Made by a program: the position numbers and the translations under genes
Notes under the pieces: model-generated
Seen by the model: only the letters and a program-made list of their open reading frames with translations
The model's database searches: none
What the model was told of the DNA's origin: nothing
Shown here: positions 38,144 through 50,066 of the stretch, in pieces
Layout: each line of letters begins with the position of its first letter
How positions within the stretch are numbered: position 1 is the first letter of the stretch
Source of the DNA: Pholiota molesta
Taxonomy: Eukaryota > Basidiomycota > Agaricomycetes > Agaricales > Strophariaceae
Length of the DNA stretch: 64,000 nucleotides
Direction of reading: 5' to 3'
Assembly (NCBI GenBank): GCA_014925825.1
Contig: JACGCK010000007.1
Location: 248,001 to 312,000 of the forward strand

Positions 38144-39304
38144 ATGTACTCTCCGCCACCACCGCCACGCTCTTACGGACTCATCAAGGAAAGCGCTGTT
38201 ACACATCCTTCACTTCGTAAGTCAAACATACATTCGTGATTTAGGTTATGCCTTACATCTTTCCAAAGACATTCGGGATGTGCACGACGCGCATGTTGTA
38301 CTGGAGGCCGTCAGGCTTAACATTCTACCTCTCCTCAAGCGTCGTTTGCTTGCAAGTGAGCGCGACGAGCTAAAAAGCGGCCACGTCTACGTCTGGGAAG
38401 AGGCTCAAGACGATGGAGGCCTCCTAAGATGGACCGACGGTCGACGATGGTAATTGGTGTTCTATTTTCGTCTCACATTTGTATCTCATCGCCTCTGAAT
38501 ATTTCCCAGGTCTCAAAGCAGAATGCGAGGCGATTACTTGTTCTACGAAGAGAAAATCGAAACAACACAAGAAGAACGAGATGCTAAAGCTGCAAGAAGG
38601 TACTGATAACTCCAATTCAACTTTAATTCAGTCTCTTATTATCCTATAGAGCACGTCGTGCATCAGATCCAAACGCTCTTGTGCCACCTCCGATCAGACG
38701 GAAGGACCGCCCATCAAAGCCTAATGGACTAACGAAACAAACATACTCGGTCACAGTCAACCTTCCTGGTTCTTCAGAGCCACGAAAATGGCACGTCGTT
38801 GCCTACTTCTCTGTTCGTACCCATTTATCCCGTATGGTTCAGAGCAACTGCTGATGCTCTTTATCTCCTCAGGGGGAGGATTATGCGCGTTTGCCAGTGA
38901 TCGATAATTATTCCTACCTCCGCAACATTCACGCACCGAATGGAATCTTCTTCAGCAACAAGGTTCTTTGCACCCGAACGGACAGATTCGCCTCATATTC
39001 GGATGAAAGCGAGCCCCTCGACGACTTGTACTCTGGATATCAACGCCATGACGATTCACCATCATCTCCATACTCCAATCCACCGTCTCCAATGGACTCA
39101 TACTCTCCTCGGCTTTCGTCTCAATCGTCAAATTCTTCAAAAATTCAACTCCCTCCCATTTCTTCTCTGGGAACGTATGAAAAACGACCACACCTACCAC
39201 ACGCACACACAGCTGGTAACTACAGTAGCGGTCATGGTGGTCATTACACTCCTCTCTCCAATGAAGATCGGCGAGCGTTGCAAAAATTCAAGATCGTCCT
39301 TTGA
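38144..39304 (+). CDS. WOPR-domain (Gti1/Pac2) transcription factor
   Basis: Five exons keep frame: 38144-38216, 38245-38449, 38510-38599, 38650-38812 and 38873-39304, giving 320 residues. The bipartite WOPR fold is clear. The first half runs from 'DVHDAHVVLEAVRLNILPLL' through 'VYVWEEAQDDGGLLRWTDGR' to 'WSQSRMRGDYLFYEEK'. The second half has 'LTKQTYSVTV' and 'WHVVAYFSGEDYARLPVI'. WOPR proteins (Wor1, Ryp1, Gti1, Pac2) are nuclear regulators of morphological switching and sexual development in fungi. The C terminus is Ser/Pro-rich. The start MYSPPPPPRSYG was chosen because the splice after it joins in frame to the domain. The second intron pair is unusually short (28 nt at 38217-38244), which needs transcript support. 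The donor at 38813 (gttcgt) is also non-consensus. Confidence 0.85.
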
Positions 39305-40959
39305 AGCTATCCTTTTTTCTCTCTGGGCAATAAATACCTAAATTATTCAGTCGGACTTAGTTTTGGACTTGTCGCTATCGAATACCCTTATGTTGTCTCC
39401 TGGACCCTTGCTAGATATCTATTCCCTGTATTTTTACGTCGTTCGCACTCAGACTGGGTCTGCTAACGCATGCGGCCTGTGGCCTGATATCTCGGTACCT
39501 ATCAGTATGTACGTTGTTTAATGATAAAAAATCGTTTGGTTTCACCTTTCGATGCTTTCCTGAACAAGAATGCGTACCACTACGCTGATCTCGGTGTATG
39601 CTCGTTCACTTCTCGGAATTTGCATGCTTTGACTCCAAAGAAGGATCTCGAGGATAGAAAGAAGCAATTAGAGCTTCCAGCGTTTAAGTCCGTATGTCTT
39701 GGCCCGTGTTTTGATATTCCGCATCGAGTTATTCTTCGTGGTGTTTTTGCAACACATAACTCCAATGCTTCATAGCCGAAAATGTTCCGAGAACCGCTAT
39801 TTCAATGGCGAAGAGGAGGCTAACCTAGCTTAACAGCCCATCAACCCAGGACTGCATGCTTATTTACAGATTGCGCCGATAGATCTATCCAATATGTTGA
39901 TGATCGTCGAGTGTGTACCAGTGTCTGATATAATACTAGGGCGGTTCCTCCATAACACCTATCTCCTAACATGGAGGTAGCTACATCATGATAGCGAGGG
40001 CACCTCGGTCCGCCGTAACATCTCTCGGGGAGAGCCTGATTTTAGACTTACAGCTGAATACCGTTTGGATACCTTTGCTTTGGCTTGATAGAACAGTCTC
40101 CGTTATAGACCCAATGAGGATCAAAACCTTTTTTTGGTGTGTATCCGAGGGAGGTTGCAAGTTAATATAGTTCCAGTTTTTTCTGGTCCAAACTCTCTCG
40201 GTAACTCGTCATGATGTACCTGACCTGGCCTGATTTTTCCCAAAGCTCTCAACGGTTGCTGTTAGCTTGCTGCGCAAATGTCTTGGCATGTAAAATCAAC
40301 CAATTCTGAATAGGTGCTCGACTTACAAGATCGCGAGTAATTATGCAAATAGAACATAACGAGACGAAGGCAGATATCTCTTCAGCACACCTTCATCTAA
40401 GTAATGGAAGGGCTGTCAGAAAACTTTTCTAGACTCTAGAAACTTAGCGGGATATAAGTCGGAATCACCGAAACCAAAATAACAACTTCTCATCCTATTT
40501 GCGGGGGTGACTGTTCTCACTGACAGGACGTGGGTAGTGCTATATTGAGTTTGTATTACATTTGCTGCCTGCCACAGAGTCCCGGCGATCCCGTTCAAAT
40601 CCCACTTATCCCGGAATCATTGCTAAATCATTACCATTGATCGATATTGATCGATGACTGGGCGAAATAGGACATAAAACACGCCAAAAAAAGTGTCTAA
40701 ATTCCGTACTTACAATATATCAGCCCAATTTATTTTTGGCAGTTTGCTCGTTGTAAGAACTAGAGTTGCGTCTGGCTGTTGGCTGTCTGTTGATCATGAG
40801 TGAGGTTGAGTGGCATGGTGCGGCACTTCGGCTAGCGTAGTCGCGAGTAACGAGCACCACGTGACGTGACTATGTAGTTCTTTGTCACTCTCCCGAGTCC
40901 CGACATGTTTCCGGTCATCCATCTTACCGACTTACCGAGCTTTGAAGTTTACAAACAAC
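39305..40959. other. Intergenic; no gene supported
   Basis: About 1.65 kb without recognisable genes. A small frame at 39521-39775 has no domain. The final part is the DML1 promoter. Confidence 0.45.
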
Positions 40960-43039
40960 ATGAAGGAAATCATATACATCCAAGCGGGAGAACTCTCTAA
41001 CTATACTGGAACGCACTTTTGGAACACCCAAGAAAGTTACATTCCTTATGACGAACACGGAGATATCGAGATTGACCCCGATGTCTCGTTCTGTGAGGGT
41101 GTAGATGAGCAGGTTAGTACTATTCTCTCATGTATGACCACTATGCTGATTACGCGTAGGGAAGGTCTACAATGTACCCGCGAGTTCTGATTTTCGATAG
41201 GAAGTGTGAGTTGGGAGCAAATCACGGAAATGACAGTTGGCTCTTATGTCGATTGTAGCAAATTTTGGCACTGTAGGAGCAGATGATGCCTTGATATCGT
41301 CCGAAGATGACTCCTTCGAGACACCAACCTTATGGTACGATTTTCTTCTGCTCACCCACGCGCGTATTTATTGACATGTCTTCCAGGGCCGGAGGAGTAG
41401 TTGAGTACCGGCGAGAGAAAGTCCCCCAGAGCAAATATCAAAGACGCATGGATGCAGAAACAGAGGAACTTGACGGTGCTGCTAAAGGTCCATCCGTAGA
41501 ATCGGATGACGATGTTGGCAGTGTTCGATATTGGTCCGATTTCAGTCGCGTCTATTACCTTCCTAGGTCGTTGCAAAAGCTCCCTGATCCTCCTGAGTGG
41601 GAAGAATCAAGTCTTAATTGGACTCAAGGCCAAGAATTGTTCAAGCGCTTCAATGAGGTCGCTTTGAGCCTATATTGTCAGGAGGTCCATTGTTAACCTC
41701 TTTCAAAGGAATCAGAGTTGATGGATGGGATGCTACGTCTCTTTGTCGAGGGTTGTGACAATCCGCAGGTGCGATTTTGTTGCGGGCCTTGTCATTTAAA
41801 CTAATATGCTTACTACAGGGAATTCAAATCCTGAATGACACAGATACGTTTGGAAGCTTCATGGCCTCCTTTTTCGCATCTTTCAGAGACGAATACCTCA
41901 AGCTTCCCTCGATTTGCATGCCCCTAATATCAGGTGTCATTTCCGAGGACTCAGCTGGCTATGATGTGCGAAATCTCTCCGTGTCCCCTATAATGCCGCT
42001 GCACCACTAATAATGTCTTAGGCGAAAACATCGAAGAAGCTCATCAACGAGGCATTTTATTTGCGTACGCTGAATGAATTTTCTTCAATGAACATTCCCA
42101 TCCAAGAACCAGCAATGTGGCCGAAGGCTGTGTGGAATGATTCTCTGGGATATCCCGTTCGTGACTTGCGTTCGCCGGACTGTCCTCACTATTAATATTT
42201 TAGCAGTCCGACAGTAGATATCATCAGTCGGCCGTTCTTTCCGCCCACATTGAAAGTTGCACGCTTCCATTCCGGTAGGTCGAAATTCAATCCAGCGTAT
42301 TTATCCATTTAGACCCTTGATTTTCCAGGTCAAAATATGCCCATCAGACTATGTCCAGCGTTTGCGGAATGCTTAATTGGCGCAGCACATGCCCTTTCGG
42401 GGAACTAAGCGGGGTGTTCCCTTTTGACTCTGTTTCGAACCTAGATCAGAGAATTGCCAATTTTTCTGCGAAGCCTTTTTCCAAAGTATCTCGATTTTTC
42501 GGCAAAACTTGCCTACATTACTGATTCTTGCTGTACAGTCGTCCAGTCTGTATTCGCAGCTGAACGTTACGCGTGGATTTTCTGCAAACCAGCTTGCGGA
42601 GTACGCCAAGTGGTCTGCTGAGCATCGATCTTCCAACATTTCATCCGTAGCGAGGTGAGCGGATTTATCGAAGTTGATCCTCTCGTCGAATACCTGATTC
42701 CACTGTTGCCCTAGCATTCATGCATCTGCCTACCCTATGCCGAGTTCTTTCCCTCCATTTAAGCACCGCGTGTCTGAATCTCCGGTCATCGCGAGCGGTT
42801 TAACGGCGTCTCGACCTTCTTCCCTACCTACAACTGAGGTATTTTCTTCGATGTCGACATCCTCAAATACCGCCAAATACCTCGGAGGATACGCTCTCTT
42901 CATAGAAAAGGCCGCGCAACGCCACACCACGGCTATAGCATCAATGGACATCTCCGTCGACGATCTCAAAGATCTTGCAAACGATCTCTGGACAATACAC
43001 GATAATGCTTCTGAAGTGACCGAAGAGCTTCGAAACTAG
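40960..43039 (+). CDS. DML1: DML1/Misato family protein (mitochondrial inheritance)
   Basis: Eleven exons agree in phase: 40960-41112, 41160-41205, 41259-41334, 41387-41657, 41709-41768, 41819-41965, 42022-42156, 42204-42274, 42329-42485, 42539-42654 and 42715-43039, giving 518 residues. Family hallmarks are 'MKEIIYIQAGELSNYTGTHF' at the N terminus, 'PRVLIFDRKSNFGTV', 'GIQILNDTDTFGSF', 'YHQSAVLSAHIESCTLPFR' and 'ANDLWTIHDN' near the end. DML1/Misato proteins have tubulin-like and myosin-like regions and act in mitochondrial DNA inheritance and distribution. Length matches the family (about 500 residues). All introns are 45-60 nt, which makes this a good calibration gene for splicing in the window. 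Confidence 0.93.
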
Positions 43040-43879
43040 GTCATCAACTCATTTGTATTCAAATTACGCCATCTTTAATTCGTTTAATTCTGATTTCGTT
43101 CCTAAATACACACTGGGGCCCTGATGATAGGCATTCGATATCAAGAAACAAGCTCCAAGAGAGTATATGAAGACCCCTATCTCTTTCGAAGTCCGTATCA
43201 CCGAGTAATAATCTGCCTCTTTCCGACAATCCGCCCCGTTTGAACGGACTACATCGATCTTCACAGTTTTTCGTATCTGTCGAAATACCGAAAATAGAGT
43301 GCATAAAATCCGTTTCTAATGGAAAAAAATGATGTGAGCAACGACCTGAAGAGCTACGAAGTTTCTTTCGATTACTATCATATACGAATCCTACGCTCTG
43401 AAGCGCCTCTGCGGAATCAGCTGTACGCCCCGACGGAGGAACGACTCCACCTCAGTTTCTCCTTTGGAGCTCGAAGCAGTGTAGAACTCGCCAAGCCACG
43501 CGTCCGAAGCCGCTGGGCTCTAAACATCTCAGAAGTCGTCCTCGTCTTTACGAACTCCATGATAATTCCGACATTCTTATGATCAATGGGTGACATTTCC
43601 GCGACGGGATGGTTATGAAACATCGAACGTCAGGTTTTGAACACACTAAGAAGTACGGTTCCGCTCTCTTGGTGCAAATTACCAGATGAGTAGAATCAGG
43701 AAGTGTCGATAAATTTCCACAGGATGCAAGTTCGAAAGATTCAAGAAGGACAATGGGATATTCAATCACTACATATTTCTTGTAAGTGTTAAAATGTGGT
43801 ACATTAATGTTGTTTATAAGACCATGAATCAAAACCGAGAACACAAAAGTACACGATAAATATTTAGTTGATCCCCGCA
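43040..43879. other. Intergenic between convergent genes
   Basis: The 3' flanks of DML1 and the tandem-exon gene. A small open frame at 43319-43582 has no support. Confidence 0.45.
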
Positions 43880-46800
43880 CTAGTTAATTCCTGCCGCTTT
43901 CCTGCTGGCAAATCTTCGAGCCTGCTCGACCTGCACCGCTTCCTAGGTACAACGTGGTCAGCCATCTACAGTGCTCAACTGATTGCACGTCAACAAGGGA
44001 ACGAAGAACACACCTCTTCCTTCGAGATCGGCTTCCCAAGATACGGCGGCAACCCGGGCGCAGGTTGGGCCATTGTGGCTCCGCCGGTGGGAGGCAACGT
44101 CGGTTCGAACACGGCTTCGTATTTTCCTCCCGCCGTGGTGGATTCAAACCCTCCTTCAATGAAATGAGGGACTTCGGACGGTTCTTCGGCGGCCTGATGT
44201 TCGGCTACGAATGACGAGAAACATTAGGACAGTATAACATATCACCGCAAAAGGTATGCGTACCGCTGACTGGCTGGCGAAGCATGGTGGTCTGGGCGAA
44301 TGGGGCGCTAGGCTTCGCCGGTTCTTTGGAAGTGGCCGCCTCGCCGGGACCAGGTAAGGCAGGTTTGAACTCGGCCTCATATTTTCCGCCTGCGACAGTG
44401 GACTCAAACCCTCCTTCGATAAAGTCGGGTACCCCCATCACCTCTTCAGGTGCTGCGAGTGACGAAGAAGATAAGAATACGATAACATAGATCATCGAGA
44501 AAAGTTTTCATACCATGTGGTTTGAGAGTCACGGTAGGCTGGGAGAATGGGACGCTAGGCTTCATCGGTTCCTTGGACGTAGCCGCTTCGCCAGGACTAG
44601 GTAAGGCAGGCTTGAACTCAGCCTCGTATTTTCCACCCGCGACAGTGGATCCAAACCCTCCTTCAATAAAGTCAGGTGCCCCCATTATCTCTTCAGGCGC
44701 CTGCGGCTCAGCTACGAGTAACGAATCAGATATGAACGAGATAATACGGTTCAATCAAAAAAGCTTGCATACCTCGTGGTTTGAGAGACACCGTAGGCTG
44801 GGCGAATGGGGCGCTAGGCTTCGTCGGCTCCTTCGAAGTGGCCGCTTCGCCGGGACCAGGCAAGGCAGGTTTGAACTCGACCTCATACTTTCCACCTGCG
44901 ACAGTGGACTCAAACCCTCCTTCAATAAAGTGAGGTACCTCTGTTACCTCTTCAGGTGCTGCGAGCGACGAAGAAGATAAGTACGATAAGACAGATCACC
45001 GAGAAAACCTTTCATACCGTGTGGTTTAAGAGACACAGTAGGCTGGGCGAATGGGGCGCCAGGCTTGGCTGGTTCCTTCGAAGTAGCGGCTTCGCCGGGA
45101 CCAGGTAAGAGAGGTTCGTATACTGCCTCGTATTTTCCTCCTGCGACAGTGGTTCCATATCCTCCCTCAAGGAACTGAGGCATTTCCGCGGCCTCTTCAG
45201 GCATCGCTGCGAGTAACGAAGAAGATAAGGATATGATAACATAGATCAGCCAAAAAAAAAGCTTGCATACCGCGTGGTTTGTGAGACACCGTAGGCTGGG
45301 CGAATGGGGCGCTAGGCTTCGTCGGCTCTTTTGAAGTAGCCGCTTCGCCGGGACCAGGTAAGGCAGGTTTGAACTCGACCTCGTACTTTCCACCTGCAAC
45401 AGTGGATTCAAACCCTCCTTCAATAAAGTGGGGTACCTCCATCACCTCCTCAGGTGCTGCGATTTACGACGAAGATAAGGATACGATAATATTAATCACC
45501 AAACAAAAGCTCGCATACCGTGTGGTTTGAGAGTCACAGTAGGCTGGGCGAACGGGGCGCCAGGCTTGGATGGTTCCTTCGAAGTAGCGGCTTCGCCGGG
45601 ACCAGGTAAGAGAGGTTCATATACCGCCTCGTACTTCCCTCCTGCGACAGTGGTTCCATATCCTCCCTCGATGAACTGAGGCATCTCTGCGGCCTCTTCA
45701 GGCGTCGCTGCGAGTAACGAAGAAGATAAGGCTATAATGACATAGATCAACCAAAAAAGCTTGCATACCACGTGGCTTGAGAGACACCGTAGGCTGGGCG
45801 AATGGGACGCTAGGCTTCGTCGGCTCCTTTGACGTAGCCGCTTCGCCGGGACCAGGTAAGGCAGGTTTAAACTCGACCTCATATTTGCCACCCGCGACAG
45901 TGTTTTCAAACCCTCCTTCGATAAAGTGCGGTACCTCCGTTACCTCTTCAGGTGCTGCGAGTGACGAAGAAAATAAGAATGTGATAACATAGATCACCAA
46001 CAAAAAAGCTCGCATACCGTGCGGTTTGAGAGTCACAGTAGGCTGGGCGAATGGGGCGCCAGGCTTGGATGGTTCCTTGGAAGTAGCCGCCTGGCCGGGA
46101 CCAGGCAAGGCAGGCTTGAACTCGGCCTCGTATTTTCCACCTGCGACAGTGGATTCAAACCCTCCTTCGATAAAGCTGGGCGCCCCCGCCACCTCTGCAG
46201 GTGCCTCCGGCTCAGCTGCGAGTGACGAAGATAAGGATATGATGATATATGATCACCGAAAAAAGCTTGCATACCGTGCGATTTGAGGAACACAGTAGAC
46301 TGGGCGAACGGGGCGCTAGGCTTGGATGGTTCCTTCGAAGTCGCCGCTTCGCCGGGACCAGGCAAGAGAGGTTCGTATACCGCCTCGTATTTCCCTCCTG
46401 CGACAGTGGTTCCATATCCTCCCTCGAGGAACTGAGGCATCTCCGCGGCCTCTTCGGGTGGCTGCGGCCCAACTGCGCGGAATGAGGGTGGTGAGGACAC
46501 GAATAACATACATCGCCGAACAAGGCATGCGTACTGCTGGTTGCTGGCACTCTAGCCACAGAGGGAACGGTGGTCCAAGTTCCGGTCGGTTCCTTCGAGG
46601 TAGCCGCTTCGCCAGGGGGCGGTAACGCAGGCTTGAACACGACTTCGTATTTTCCTGCGGCAGTGCGTTCGAACTCGCCTTCAAGGAATTCAGGCACCTC
46701 CGGCACCTCTTCGATTTCCTGAGGCTTTTCTACGATCGGAACGTCTTTCGTTTCTTCAGGAAAAGATTGTTAGCATCCACGTACGTAAAGAGCTTGACCG

Positions 46801-47725
46801 CAGAGAGTAGGAGGAACTAACCTCCTTGGTGGCGAGCCTGGGTCTCCGCGATTTTTCCACCTGCACGTTCAACCTGCGTCGCGAGGTGGCTGTCCATTTC
46901 TCCAGGCGGAGGTTGCGCTTGCTTTCCACCGCCGAGCTCTGAACAGCGGATTTAGATAAGATACAGAATAACATATGAACGAGGCACACCTTCGAAGCCG
47001 GTGTGTCCTTGGCCGTAAGGCCGCCCTTCGATCCTCTCTTCAGGAAGCGTGGCGACGCCAGACTCGCGATTACTGCCGGGCATGGAACCGATGCCAACGC
47101 GGGAGCCAGTGGGCGGTTCAGAGGTTGGCAACTCGGCCTGAGGGCCAGGTTCTTTGTGTTCTTTGTGTTTCCTGCCTAAGCTTCTGTTCAATATCTACCG
47201 CACTCATGAGAAGCGATTATGCGTGCCTTTCTGAGGATGCTTCTTGTGTGGAGGGTGTGGTTCATCGTGCAAGTGTTCTTTCTCGTCAGGAAGGATGGCT
47301 ACGCCTTGCGCGGTGTTGGGCCCGGGCAGCGAGCCTACACCCTCTCGAGCGCCAGTTGGTTCTTCATGAGTAGGAAGGTCGACTTTGAGAGTAGGACGGT
47401 GGTCATGTCCGGCATGGGTAACCTGTTCATGTTCACTAGCACCAACTTTCACCGGAGGAGGTGCTGGGTGTGGGAGGAATGTGAGATGTGATTGCGATGG
47501 GGTATAGTGACGAGAACACATACCCTTATTACTTTCTGGATAAGCACCCGGGATGTATTGGCCCGAGGCATTCGAAGTTCTGCGGGCAAAAGTCTCGGAC
47601 ATAGAGATCGAATGATGCTTTGCAGAGGAGACGCGGCTGCCCGCTATCGCAGCATTAGTAAATCGCGGGGATCGTTCCGCACCGGGAGACGGAGAACCTC
47701 GAGGTGAGATGATAGCTGTGGCCAT
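43880..47725 (-). CDS. Tandem-exon repeat protein of unknown function
   Basis: Sixteen exons can be joined in frame: 47725-47524, 47463-47223, 47183-46990, 46938-46822, 46753-46535, 46472-46275, 46215-46018, 45954-45769, 45707-45519, 45456-45271, 45206-45018, 44958-44773, 44711-44514, 44452-44264, 44204-44014 and 43942-43880, giving 981 residues. Exons 5-15 are homologous. A typical one reads 'VPHFIEGGFESTVAGGKYEV', then 'EFKPALPGPGEAATSKEPTK' and 'PSAPFAQPTVSLKP'. All begin in phase 1 and exons 5-14 also end in phase 1, so each can be gained or lost without breaking the frame. The N-terminal part carries 'GVGSLPGPNTAQGVAILPDE' and 'GIGSMPGSNRESGVATLPEE' motifs seen in disordered basidiomycete proteins. 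No signal peptide, membrane helix or known domain is visible. Intron 2 appears to use a GC donor. I do not recognise the family. Confidence 0.8.
44014..46753 (-). repeat. Eleven tandem homologous exons (about 250-bp exon-plus-intron units)
   Basis: Each unit is an exon of 186-198 bp plus an intron of about 50-64 bp; exon and intron are both conserved. Exons starting at 46472, 45707 and 45206 encode one type ('AEMPQFLEGGYGTTVAGGKY' then 'EAVYEPLLPGPG'). Those starting at 46215, 45954, 45456, 44958, 44711 and 44452 encode a second type (with 'FIEGGF' and 'FKPALP'). The outermost two (46753 and 44204) are diverged. Most introns begin gtatgcaagc or gtatgcgagc on the minus strand. Confidence 0.9.
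47184..47222 (-). other. Probable GC-AG intron in the tandem-exon gene
   Basis: No GT donor occurs before an in-frame stop at the end of exon 2. A GC donor at 47222 with acceptor at 47184 joins 'HPQKGT' to 'SLGRKHKEHKEP' in frame. The intron would be only 39 nt, so an alternative is a frame-changing mutation. Confidence 0.4.
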
Positions 47726-48835
47726 ATTCGACGTAGTGCAGGAGTGAGTTGGATGGGTGGGTGTGCTGTGGAAACTTTTTGGCGGCCACTAATAGCGCTC
47801 AATGTCTCAATCTGACCCACATATTGCGGGGTACGCCGGATTGACGTCAAATGCTCAACGATGTGGTGTAATTGGCCCAGAACATTCAGGACCTTTTGAT
47901 AAAGGGAGGAAAGAACGTGACTATGTACAATCGTTTGAAGATTGAGAGTGCTGGTAAAGTTTGGGTGAGCGACATTGCCAGACAAGCCCGTACGAGGTGC
48001 ATTTGAAGATTGTTTTGGCCTGTTCGGTCGAATCCTGGGTTAAGGACCCTTAGAAGACAAGTATCAGCTTGAGTGTGGAGGTTGGCATTGAGTTGGCAGA
48101 TACGGAGTGAGTGATATCGACGCAGGAGAGATTCGTGTGAATTTCAAAGGCGACGCGTTCTTATAAGAGCACGTGATATTCCAGCTATTATTAGACAAGA
48201 GCAATATCAGATTGGCAAGTAATTACACCAAGCACTTATATACGTTTAGATCCTCTTTAATTTCATGTATTTGCGGGTTATGATGCGATTCAATAAAAAA
48301 AAGCGTGGCGAGGAGGGCGTCCTTCAGACCAACTTCAGATTTTTTCCAGGAGTTTTGATGCCATCAACAATTATCGAAAGCGCCTGAGCGCCTGGCGAGC
48401 GCCTAAGTCTTCAATGTTAAAACATTGAAGGCTGCTGAGTAAATAGCAGGTAAGCATTTCAAAACTCGAAACCCACAGTTGTGTAATTTATTTTCTCTCC
48501 ATAACATCGGAAATGCCCTCTCTGAAATGCGGTAAGCCTATTACCCACTTATAGCTCCTCATTTCCTGCTTCGCGAATCCATTCTGCAGAACAGAGTATT
48601 CGCAGCTGTTATACATCTTCGATTGGTTGAAACTTTTGAGCCTGAGGACATATCTAGCCTCTTGGGCCATGACAGGTAATGATGTCATGTTAGCCTACAG
48701 ACGAACGCTCGATCTTCCCGATCGTGCTGTTAGCTGGACTACAAAAGGTGCTGCCACCCCCGCCAGGCATCCCATCCCTCTTCCTCCTCAACCACTATCA
48801 CCCTCAGCCAACAGAAACCCCAAACCCATCTCGCC
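47726..48835. promoter_or_regulatory. Divergent upstream region between the tandem-exon and dehydrogenase genes
   Basis: About 1.1 kb holding two promoters facing outward. Small open frames have no support. GC-rich words gcgcctgagcgcctggcgag occur near 48379-48398. Confidence 0.4.
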
Positions 48836-50066
48836 ATGGCTACCTCCAATAGTATCAACAACCCGGACACCCTCCAGACCATGATGGCTCCCCGCCATAT
48901 CCCTACGCTCGCCTATACCGTTCAGAACATCTTCATGTCCATGGCTACGATGATGACCTCGACTGCGACGTTCTTCTTTACTCTGTTTTTCGTTTTACCC
49001 CTTTCAATGCTCAGGGCGGTTACGCCCTCGAGCGTTTTGCAGCATCCCAACGCCGGCGGGATGAACAAGGTTGTCCTTATCATAGGGGCAACTCACGGCA
49101 TTGGGTACAGCGTTCTGAGGCAGTACATGAACGAGCCTGATACCGTTGTTATTGCCACCGCCCGGTCTATTGGTAAGTCTACAAGGCGTTCATTATAATT
49201 CGTTAGCTGAGGCGATATTTCTAGATGGACTGCGCAAGGCGGTCGTTGAACTGGGCGATACACGTGCAACCATCCAATGCATTGAACTCGACCTTACGAG
49301 CGGTAGGAAACAGATCGTGGAGACCATTAACGAGTTGGACAAAACTCATGGCCCAATCACCCACCTCTACGAAGTCAATGGCGTTTCCAACCATCTCAAG
49401 GACAGCACCCAGTGGGGACTTGTAAGCTCTTCTTCACTCATTTTGCCATGCGATGTTGTATATTGAACCATATATTAGAACGCCATCGAAGACATGATCA
49501 TCATGAATGTTTCTGGCATGGTCACTTGTGTTATGACGGTTTTCGAGCTCATGAAGGAACGCCGTTTCGGAAAAATTGTTTGTCGCTCCTTTAACCTTGA
49601 CACACGAATTATGCCTCACATGTTATCTTTTAGTGCATCGTTGGCTCCGCAGCAGGACTCTACGGGCCCGCCAACATGATTTCCTACGCATCTACAAAGT
49701 CATTTATTAACACTTTCTCTCAATCTCTGCGCATCTTGGCTGCTCCCTGCGGCGTCGAAGTCGTCACTGTCCAACCAGGATTTATCGACACTCTTATGAC
49801 GAAGCACATGCGCGGTCTTGACACCAGCGTCCCCGTCGGTATGGCTTTACTCATGAAACGCGCGGTTGAGAAGGGAGGCGTCGGTGTCGTTAACTGGCCA
49901 CCTAGGCAGAGCATCGCGATGTCTGCCGTTAAAAGTAAGCATATCGCCCAAAAAATTGTTCATGCTGACTGACTTCGTTTCCATAGGCTTCAATCCTATC
50001 TGCGAGGAGCTCGGACGATGGGCTTCCACCAAGATGCTCGGGATGTCTGGCAAGAAACTCACTTGA
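48836..50066 (+). CDS. Short-chain dehydrogenase/reductase, membrane-anchored
   Basis: Five exons keep frame: 48836-49172, 49225-49421, 49479-49577, 49634-49934 and 49987-50066, giving 337 residues. Exon 1 has a hydrophobic segment ('ATFFFTLFFVLPLSMLRAV') followed by the Rossmann motif 'VVLIIGATHGIG', the cofactor-binding TGxxxGxG variant. The catalytic 'YASTK' (YxxxK) is in exon 4, after 'IVGSAAGLYGP', which supplies the usual Ser. The SDR family uses NAD(P)H to reduce or oxidise carbonyl or hydroxyl groups. The N-terminal helix suggests ER or other membrane anchoring, as in 3-ketosphinganine-reductase-like enzymes, but the substrate cannot be told. The donor of intron 3 (gtttgt) is non-consensus. 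A likely poly(A) signal, aataaa, follows at about 50102. Confidence 0.85.

Noticed and set aside
39521..39775. 84-codon plus-strand frame
   Set aside because: No recognisable domain, no splice partner and no conserved start context.
40550..40620. Possible tRNA 3' half (ttcaaatccc word)
   Set aside because: No matching stems or box A upstream.
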